Source: Pseudomonas sp. MM223 (lineage in GTDB: Bacteria; Pseudomonadota; Gammaproteobacteria; Pseudomonadales; Pseudomonadaceae). From it: a stretch of DNA of 64,000 nt. Position numbers and translations under genes: made by a program. The stretch lies in the NCBI GenBank assembly GCA_947090765.1, contig OX352322.1, forward strand, positions 2,835,501 to 2,899,500. The letters run 5' to 3'. A model generated the notes under the pieces. The model saw only the letters and a list, made by a program, of their open reading frames with translations, made no database searches and was not told the DNA's origin. This document shows positions 58,807-64,000 of the stretch, piece by piece. Numbering within the stretch: the first letter of the stretch is position 1; the number at the start of each line of letters is the position of its first letter.

Positions 58807-60125
58807 CAGTGGGCTCCGAGGGTGCTGACGTTGCTGATCGTGTTGGCTTGCTGCTCATCCGCTTCGCGCTGTTCGCGGTCGCGGTAGGCCAGGTAGGTGC
58901 GTTGCGTGGCGATGTGGCCGGCGACGTGCTTGGCGTCGTGCCACACGCCCCAGATGAACGACGAACCACGGCGCGACAACCACGGCAGGCCAAGGAAGTA
59001 CACGCCAGGCTCGCGGGCCACGCCACGCTGATGCTGGGGCTTGCCGTTGGCGTCGAAGGTGTCTACCTGCAGCCAGCTGAAGTCCACGCCGTAACCGGTG
59101 GCCCAGATAATGCTGGTGACGCCGGCCTTTGCCAGGTCCAGTTCACGCAGCGGGTTGCTCATGCAGGCCGGGTCGGCCAGGCGTGTGCGGGCTTCGGGTT
59201 CTTCCGGCAGGTCCAGGCCGTTGCTTTCGATGTAGGCATCGGCGGCATCCAGCAGGGCCAGGTAGTTTTCATCGCCGCGGTTGATGTTCTCGACCAGGTT
59301 GTCCTGGAAGCGCGCCACGCCGTTCTCGAACGACTGGGTAATGCCGACCAGGGTCATGCCTTGATGGGCGAGGGCACGGAAGTCTACGGTGTGGCCGCCA
59401 CGGGCGCCGCTGACGGCGATGGTGACGTGCTCGCGGCCAGGCTTGGCGATTTCTGCATCCCACTCACCCAGCACGCCCAGCCACCAGCAGAAGTCGCGGT
59501 TGCGGTAGGCCCGTGGCGGGCGGTCGTGTGCGCCGACCGACAGGTACACCTGGCGGCCTGCGCGCATCAGTTCTTCGGCTATCTGTACACCGGAAGAGCC
59601 GGCACCCACCACCAGCACCGCGCCTTCGGGCAACTGCTGGGGGTTGAAATAAGCGGCGGAGTGGATCTGGTGCAGGTTGCTGTCTTTCGGCGCAATGGCC
59701 GGGATTACCGGCTTCTGGAACGGGCCGGTGGCAGCGACCACGCGGTTGGCGCGGATCACCCCTTCGTTGGTCTCGATGGTGAAGCCTGGGCGGTCGCTGT
59801 TGCGCACCACGCGCTTCACTTCGATGCCGGTGCGCACGGGCAAGTTGTACTTGCGTACGTATTGCTCGAAATAGTCGGCCACCTGGTCCTTGCCCGCGAA
59901 GGCGTCGGCGTCGAGGTTGAATTCCAGGCCCGGGAAGCGGTCGTGCCAGACCGGGCCGTTGGCCACCAGCGAGTCCCAGCGGCCAGTGCGCCAAGCCTCG
60001 GCGATGCGGTTGCGCTCCAGCACCAGGTGCGGCACGCCAAGCTTGTTCAGGTGTTCGCTCATGGCCACGCCGGCCTGGCCGGCGCCGACGACGAGCGTGT
60101 CGATTTCGAGGTTGTTCAGTGTCAT
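58806..60125 (-). CDS. Flavin-dependent monooxygenase
   Basis: 439 residues from the ATG at 60125, with AAGGG before it; the open frame further upstream is spacer. FAD site GAGQAG at 14-19, NADPH site VVGAGSSGVQIAEEL near 168-182, and an ATG-type motif IIWATGYGVDFSWL. A class B flavoprotein monooxygenase related to N-hydroxylating and Baeyer-Villiger types (CzcO-like). Cotranscribed with RidA; divergent from DUF1028 and the ArgE-like deacylase. Substrate unknown but likely nitrogenous. Confidence 0.88.
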   Translation of the reverse strand: MTLNNLEIDTLVVGAGQAGVAMSEHLNKLGVPHLVLERNRIAEAWRTGRWDSLVANGPVWHDRFPGLEFNLDADAFAGKDQVADYFEQYVRKYNLPVRTGIEVKRVVRNSDRPGFTIETNEGVIRANRVVAATGPFQKPVIPAIAPKDSNLHQIHSAAYFNPQQLPEGAVLVVGAGSSGVQIAEELMRAGRQVYLSVGAHDRPPRAYRNRDFCWWLGVLGEWDAEIAKPGREHVTIAVSGARGGHTVDFRALAHQGMTLVGITQSFENGVARFQDNLVENINRGDENYLALLDAADAYIESNGLDLPEEPEARTRLADPACMSNPLRELDLAKAGVTSIIWATGYGVDFSWLQVDTFDANGKPQHQRGVAREPGVYFLGLPWLSRRGSSFIWGVWHDAKHVAGHIATQRTYLAYRDREQREADEQQANTISNVSTLGAH

Positions 60126-60207
60126 GTCCGAGCCCTTGTTCAGGCGGTTTTTGTCAGGTCGGTTTGGAGGACCGCCGTTGCCTGGAGCCAGACTAGGGAT
60201 GCGGCAC

Positions 60208-60286
60208 AAATGGCGAAAATAGTATTTAGCTGGTGCTTGCCGATAAAATGGCGAAGGCCTTGAACTGCCTGGCTTGCAGCGTGCTT
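60208..60286 (+). promoter_or_regulatory. Direct repeats and candidate sigma-54 promoter
   Basis: AAATGGCGAA occurs twice, at 60208-60217 and 60246-60255. Downstream, TGGCTTGCAGCGTGCTT (60270-60286) has GG and GC ten bases apart as in -24/-12 promoters. It points toward the DUF1028 gene. The rest of this 303-base divergent spacer shows no other feature. Confidence 0.35.
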
Positions 60287-60428
60287 TAAAGGGTTTTTGG
60301 TGTGTTTTTTGGGGCTGTTTTGCGGGCTTAGTTTTTTCCTGCTCAAGGCACAGGAAAATGTTGGTTTCGTGGGGTAGAAGGTTGCGCCCAGAATGCCCTG
60401 CATCGCACAGGACAACAGGAGCATTACC

Positions 60429-61106
60429 ATGACCTTCTCCATCATTGGCCGCTGCCAGGAAACCGGCCAGGTCGGCATCGCCATCAGTTCGTCGAGCATC
60501 GCCGTGGGCGCCCGCTGCCCGTGGGTACGTGCAGGTGTCGGTGCGGTTTCCACCCAGAACATCACCTTGCCGGCGCTGGGCCCGCAGATTCTCGATGCCC
60601 TGGAGCAAGGGCAGTTGCCGCCCGCGGCGGCGCTGGACCGGGTGCTGAGTGCCAATGGCTGGAGCGAGTACCGCCAGGTCACAGTGATCGACAGCCAAGG
60701 CCAGGTGGCACTGTTCACCGGTCGCGAGGCTTTGGGCACGCACAATGCCGTGGCCGGTGAGCAATGTGCGGCGGCGGGTAACCTGTTGTCCTCGACCCAG
60801 GTGATCGAAGCGATGGTAGTGGCCTTTGAACAGGCCGGCGGGCACTTGGCCGACCGCTTGCTGGCGGCCATGCACGCGGCGATGGCCGCAGGTGGCGAAG
60901 CCGGGCCGGTGCACTCGGCGGCGTTGAAGATTGCTGGCGAGCTGACCTGGCCATTGGTGGACCTGCGCGTGGACTGGGCCGAAACCGACCCGATCGGTGT
61001 GCTCGATGGCCTGTGGCAGGCGTACCGCCCGCAGATGCAGGATTACGTTACCCGCGCCCTGAACCCGACCGCCGCACCCAGCTACGGGGTGCCGGGCGAT
61101 GAGTGA
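60429..61106 (+). CDS. DUF1028-family Ntn-hydrolase-like protein
   Basis: 225 residues from the ATG at 60429 (AGGAG seven bases upstream). The family opens MTFSIIGRCQETGQVGIAISSSSIAVGARCPWVRAGVGAVSTQ, the DUF1028 signature with an N-terminal nucleophile-type fold. Known members are often found with amidases; their reaction is undetermined. The last eight bases overlap the ArgE-like gene, so the two are coupled. Function: probably hydrolysis of an amide in the same pathway. Confidence 0.88.
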   Translation: MTFSIIGRCQETGQVGIAISSSSIAVGARCPWVRAGVGAVSTQNITLPALGPQILDALEQGQLPPAAALDRVLSANGWSEYRQVTVIDSQGQVALFTGREALGTHNAVAGEQCAAAGNLLSSTQVIEAMVVAFEQAGGHLADRLLAAMHAAMAAGGEAGPVHSAALKIAGELTWPLVDLRVDWAETDPIGVLDGLWQAYRPQMQDYVTRALNPTAAPSYGVPGDE

Positions 61107-62259
61107 TTTTGCCAGCCGCGCGCTGCTGGCCCGGCTGGTCGGCTTTGCCACGGTCAGCCGGGACTCCAACCTTGAGCTGATCGGCTTTATCCGTGATTAC
61201 CTGGCCGAGTTGGGGGTGGAAAGCGAACTGTTCCACAACCCGGAAGGCACCAAAGCCAACCTGTTCGCCACCATTGGCCCGCAGGGCGTTGGCGGGGTGG
61301 TGCTGTCGGGGCACACCGATGTGGTGCCGGTGGACGGCCAGGCCTGGACCGTCGAACCGTTCGCCCTGAGTGAGCGTGACGGGCGCCTGTATGGCCGCGG
61401 CACGGCCGACATGAAAGGCTTTATTGCGTCGGTGCTGGCCGCCGTCCCTGCGTTCCTTGCCCAGCCGTTGCACATGCCGGTGCACCTGGCCTTCTCCTAT
61501 GACGAGGAAGTGGGCTGCCTGGGTGTGCGTTCGATGCTGGCCGCGCTCGAACAGCGCCCGCACAAGCCACGCCTGTGCCTGATTGGCGAACCCACCGAGC
61601 TGAAGCCGGTGCTGGGGCACAAGGGCAAGCTGGCGATGCGTTGCCACCTGCATGGCGCGGCGTGTCATTCGGCGTATGCACCGTATGGGGTGAACGCCAT
61701 CGAGTATGCGGCGAAGCTGATCGGCAAGTTGGGTGACATTGGTGATGCATTGGCATTGCCGACGCATCACGACACGCGCTTTGATCCACCGTTTTCCACG
61801 GTGCAGACCGGTGTGATCAAAGGGGGCAGGGCGCTGAACATCGTGCCGGCAGAGTGCGAGTTCGATTTTGAAGTACGCGCGCTGCCAGGGTTCGAGGCGC
61901 AGGCAGTGGCTGACCAGTTACAGACCTATGCAGAGGCCGAGTTGCTGCCGCGTATGCGCAAGGTCAATGCGGCCAGTGACATTCGCCTGGAACCGTTGAG
62001 TGCTTACCCTGGGCTGGCAACATCGGCAGACAGCGAAGCGGCGCGGCTGGTGGCATTGCTCAGTGGTTCAAATGAGTTCGGTACGGTGGCGTTTGGTACT
62101 GAAGGCGGTTTGTTCGACCAGGCGGGCATCCCGACTGTGGTTTGCGGGCCTGGCAGCATGGACCAGGGGCACAAGCCGGATGAATTCGTCAGTGTCGAGC
62201 AGTTACGGGGGTGTGATGCCATGCTGCTGAGGCTGGTAGATTACCTCAGGCAGGATTGA
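61099..62259 (+). CDS. Acetylornithine deacetylase-like M20 peptidase
   Basis: 386 residues. M20 metallopeptidase: metal ligands in SGHTDVVPV (His/Asp), GRGTADMKGF, and FSYDEEVGCLG with catalytic Glu pair; dimerisation domain at about 175-290 (LAMRCHLHGAACHSAYAPYGVNAIEYA); final His in GPGSMDQGHKPDEFV. Annotated as ArgE in many genomes, but its coupling to DUF1028 and opposition to monooxygenase/RidA genes suggests deacylation of another N-acyl compound rather than arginine synthesis. Confidence 0.88.
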   Translation: MSDFASRALLARLVGFATVSRDSNLELIGFIRDYLAELGVESELFHNPEGTKANLFATIGPQGVGGVVLSGHTDVVPVDGQAWTVEPFALSERDGRLYGRGTADMKGFIASVLAAVPAFLAQPLHMPVHLAFSYDEEVGCLGVRSMLAALEQRPHKPRLCLIGEPTELKPVLGHKGKLAMRCHLHGAACHSAYAPYGVNAIEYAAKLIGKLGDIGDALALPTHHDTRFDPPFSTVQTGVIKGGRALNIVPAECEFDFEVRALPGFEAQAVADQLQTYAEAELLPRMRKVNAASDIRLEPLSAYPGLATSADSEAARLVALLSGSNEFGTVAFGTEGGLFDQAGIPTVVCGPGSMDQGHKPDEFVSVEQLRGCDAMLLRLVDYLRQD

Positions 62260-62261
62260 CC

Positions 62262-62290
62262 GAAAATGGGCCGCGATGCGGCCCATTTTC
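62262..62290. terminator. Bidirectional intrinsic terminator
   Basis: Perfect 13-bp stem GAAAATGGGCCGC/GCGGCCCATTTTC with a GAT loop, between the convergent ArgE-like and porin genes. Confidence 0.9.
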
Positions 62291-62293
62291 AAT

Positions 62294-63562
62294 TTAGAAG
62301 CTGGCCTTGACCTGCAGGCCAACCACCAACGCGTTGTCGATCTTCTTCCCCGAGAAAGCCCCCGGTTCGATGATGTACTGCACATCCGGGCGCAGGTTAA
62401 GCCATGGCGTCGCCTGGTAGCCGTAGCTCAGTTCGATCAGCTGTTCGGCGCTGTCGATATCCGGGAACTGCTGGCCAGCGTTGAAGGCGGCATCTTCCAG
62501 CACATCGCGGCTACGCGGGTTGGGCACGGCACGGCCGTAACCCAGCGCCACGGTATCTTTCGGGCGGCCTTCGAACGGCTTGTACAGTACCACGCCGGCG
62601 CCATACCACTTGGTGAACGGCGAGGCAGCCTTGCTGGATGCCGAGTACTGGCCGAAAGCGTGCAGGCTGCGGCCTGGTGAGCTTTGGTCGTTCCATACCG
62701 CCTGGTCGATCAGCAGGTAGTGGCCGCCACGGCCGGATACTTCGTCATCGCTGCCGATGCGTTTCACGTCGGAGCTGTCGTAGTAGTAGCCCAGCTTGTA
62801 CTCGCCGGGCAGTTCACCCTGCAGCTTGTACACCAGCTCCACCGGTACCACAGTGCCGGTGGTGTGCTTGGGGCCCAGATGCCAGGCGCGGCTGGAGTTG
62901 CCGTTGCTCTCGGGGTCGACGTTGAACGCCGCCACGCGCAATTGCCAGGCAGGCGACAGGTCGTACTTCACCCGCACGCCCAGGTGAGCGTTGGGGTAGT
63001 TGGTCCAGCCGCTTCCACCAGACATGTTCAGCGGATGGCCGCAGAAGCCGGCGTTCATGAAGTTGCACAGGATGCCGCTGTCCAGGCCACCCAGGTCGTT
63101 GCCCATGGCCATGTAGCCCAGCTTGACGTTGAGCGCGGGGGTGAACAGGGTGCGCTCGTAGCTCAGCTCGGTCAGGCGGGTGTACAGGCCACCGAAGTTT
63201 TCCTGGATCGGCAGACGGTTACCGACCAGGTCTTCCGAGGCACTGTTACCGCGGCGGTCGTTGATGGTCAGCTGCACCTTGCCACCGTTGTCCAGGCCGT
63301 ACAGTTTCGACAGGTCGAACTGCACGCCCAGCTTCAGGTTCTGCGAATAACGCGCCGAGCGGTGCAGGCCGCCGTGGGCGTTGTAGGCGGTTTCGCCGCT
63401 GTAGTCGCCAGTGAACTTGACGCCGTCGTCTTCAAGCTGGTGACGCAGGCCGCCCCAGTCACCGGTCAGGGTGCTGCGGGTCATCAGGTCGCCGTCGGCC
63501 AAGGCGGTGGTGCTGGCCAGGGCCAGCAGCAGGGTGGGGGTGATGCGGATTGCGGATGGCAT
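62294..63562 (-). CDS. oprB: OprB-family carbohydrate-selective porin
   Basis: 422 residues with signal peptide (MPSAIRITPTLLLALASTTALA). OprB marks: LTGDWGGLRHQLEDDGV at the start of the mature protein, NLKLGVQFDLSKLYGLDNG, GWTNYPNAHLGVRVKY, and a barrel ending GLQVKASF. Outer-membrane channel for sugars or sugar-like acids. It lies downstream of a PQQ dehydrogenase on the same strand with a REP unit between them. In P. putida this kind of pair is found with quinate or glucose oxidation. Confidence 0.9.
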   Translation of the reverse strand: MPSAIRITPTLLLALASTTALADGDLMTRSTLTGDWGGLRHQLEDDGVKFTGDYSGETAYNAHGGLHRSARYSQNLKLGVQFDLSKLYGLDNGGKVQLTINDRRGNSASEDLVGNRLPIQENFGGLYTRLTELSYERTLFTPALNVKLGYMAMGNDLGGLDSGILCNFMNAGFCGHPLNMSGGSGWTNYPNAHLGVRVKYDLSPAWQLRVAAFNVDPESNGNSSRAWHLGPKHTTGTVVPVELVYKLQGELPGEYKLGYYYDSSDVKRIGSDDEVSGRGGHYLLIDQAVWNDQSSPGRSLHAFGQYSASSKAASPFTKWYGAGVVLYKPFEGRPKDTVALGYGRAVPNPRSRDVLEDAAFNAGQQFPDIDSAEQLIELSYGYQATPWLNLRPDVQYIIEPGAFSGKKIDNALVVGLQVKASF

Positions 63563-63585
63563 TGCTAAATCTCGGTTTGTCTTTC

Positions 63586-63657
63586 GGGCCTATTCGCGGG
63601 TAAACCCGCTCCTACAAGGGCCGGTGTAGGCCTTGTGGGAGCGGGCGTGCCCGCGAA
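63586..63657. repeat. REP pair of the common P. putida type (family C)
   Basis: GGGCCTATTCGCGGGTAAAC…CGCTCCTACA is followed by an inverted unit ending GCGGGCGTGCCCGCGAAG. It lies between the dehydrogenase and porin genes. Confidence 0.88.
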
Positions 63658-63672
63658 GCAGGCGACGCGGTC

Positions 63673-64000
63673 TTACGGCAAGGCGTAAGAAATCACGTAG
63701 TCGCCACGGTCAGTCGACTGGCGGGCGCCGCCAGCAGTGATGACCACATACTGCTTGCCGGTCTTCGGCGAAACGTAGGTCATCGGGCCGCCCTGGCTGC
63801 CCACTGGCAGGCGAGCCTTCCAGATTTCGTTACCGTTGCTGCTGTCGTAGGCGCGCAGGTAGAAGTCCTGGGTGCCGGCGATGAACACCAGGCCGCCTTG
63901 AGTCGACAGGGTGCCGCCCAGGGTTGGCAGGCCGATCTTGATCGGCAGGTGCATGCGGATACCAAGCGGGCCGGTGTCTTCAACGGTGCCTACCGGTACT
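63673..64000 (-). CDS. Membrane PQQ-dependent glucose/quinate/shikimate-type dehydrogenase, C-terminal end
   Basis: 109 codons, open at the window edge; the start is outside. The C-terminal beta-propeller blades match the membrane-bound PQQ dehydrogenase family (Gcd, QuiA): VEDTGPLGIRMHLPIKIGLPTLGGTL, LVFIAGTQDFYLRAYDSSNGNEIWKARLPVGSQGGPMTYVSPKTGKQYVVITAGGARQSTDRGDYVISYALP. It oxidises its substrate in the periplasm and feeds ubiquinone. From recalled P. putida gene order beside this porin I favour quinate dehydrogenase over glucose dehydrogenase, but the tail alone cannot decide. Confidence 0.88.
   Translation of the reverse strand, partial: VPVGTVEDTGPLGIRMHLPIKIGLPTLGGTLSTQGGLVFIAGTQDFYLRAYDSSNGNEIWKARLPVGSQGGPMTYVSPKTGKQYVVITAGGARQSTDRGDYVISYALP

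Noticed and set aside
53536..62259. A new defence or toxin-antitoxin system in the 53-62 kb region
   Set aside because: All genes there fit metabolic families (lactonase, MFS, SDR, RidA, monooxygenase, DUF1028, M20); no nuclease, NTPase sensor or toxin-antitoxin pair is present.

Overview
The window is about 62% GC by eye, densely packed with genes, and has Pseudomonas-type operons and short interspersed palindromic (REP-like) cassettes. Protein content and gene order point to the Pseudomonas putida group. From memory, not checked, much of it is colinear with KT2440 from the oprB/PQQ-dehydrogenase region (around PP_3569) through the D-lysine genes (PP_3590-3596) to the galactarate operon (PP_3599-3603).

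Layout. (1) 1-3536: a minus-strand type VI effector gene of the VasX/MIX type, cut by a 2,017-bp IS66-family element (373-2389) with a perfect 8-bp target duplication. (2) 3.8-16.3 kb: small lipoprotein, DUF2231 + sorbosone-dehydrogenase-like pair, TonB siderophore receptor, a periplasmic protein with an internal duplication, an AlkC/AlkD-like HEAT protein, YdcZ, two LysR regulators, YeeE/YedE, a quinone oxidoreductase and DUF998. (3) 16.5-23.1 kb: galactarate/glucarate catabolism: FadR-type regulator, alpha-ketoglutarate semialdehyde dehydrogenase, garD, MFS transporter and kdgD, with a perfect 19-bp palindromic operator. (4) 23.4-34.7 kb: PuuD-like amidase, D-lysine/amino-acid ABC transporter with a D-amino-acid dehydrogenase (AmaD-like), RpiR regulator, dpkA and amaC-like aminotransferase, then an amino-acid permease and thiol peroxidase. 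(5) 35.0-44.0 kb: mdtABC-outer-membrane-factor multidrug efflux operon. (6) 44.3-53.4 kb: MHYT-GGDEF-EAL c-di-GMP protein, small protein, DUF1345, phosphoglucomutase, and an ECF sigma/anti-sigma/TonB receptor iron-signalling triad under a Fur box. (7) 53.5-62.3 kb: two little-described catabolic clusters (LysR-amidohydrolase-MFS-SDR-TIM barrel; RidA-flavin monooxygenase divergent from DUF1028-ArgE-like deacylase). (8) 62.3-64.0 kb: OprB porin and the C-terminal end of a membrane PQQ dehydrogenase.

How the parts fit. Regions 3 and 4 are complete pathways: galactarate to 2-oxoglutarate, and D-lysine import and conversion to L-pipecolate with a local regulator. In the lysine locus the RpiR regulator is split by a one-base frameshift, and mdtA carries a second one. 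Both are explained by loss of one G from a short G run, so sequencing error and real mutation must be separated before either gene is called dead.

No rRNA, tRNA, CRISPR array, prophage or plasmid origin was seen. The most novel material is region 7, the duplicated periplasmic protein at 8704-9285, and the recent IS66 knock-out of the type VI effector. I did not find a clearly unprecedented defence or mobile system.
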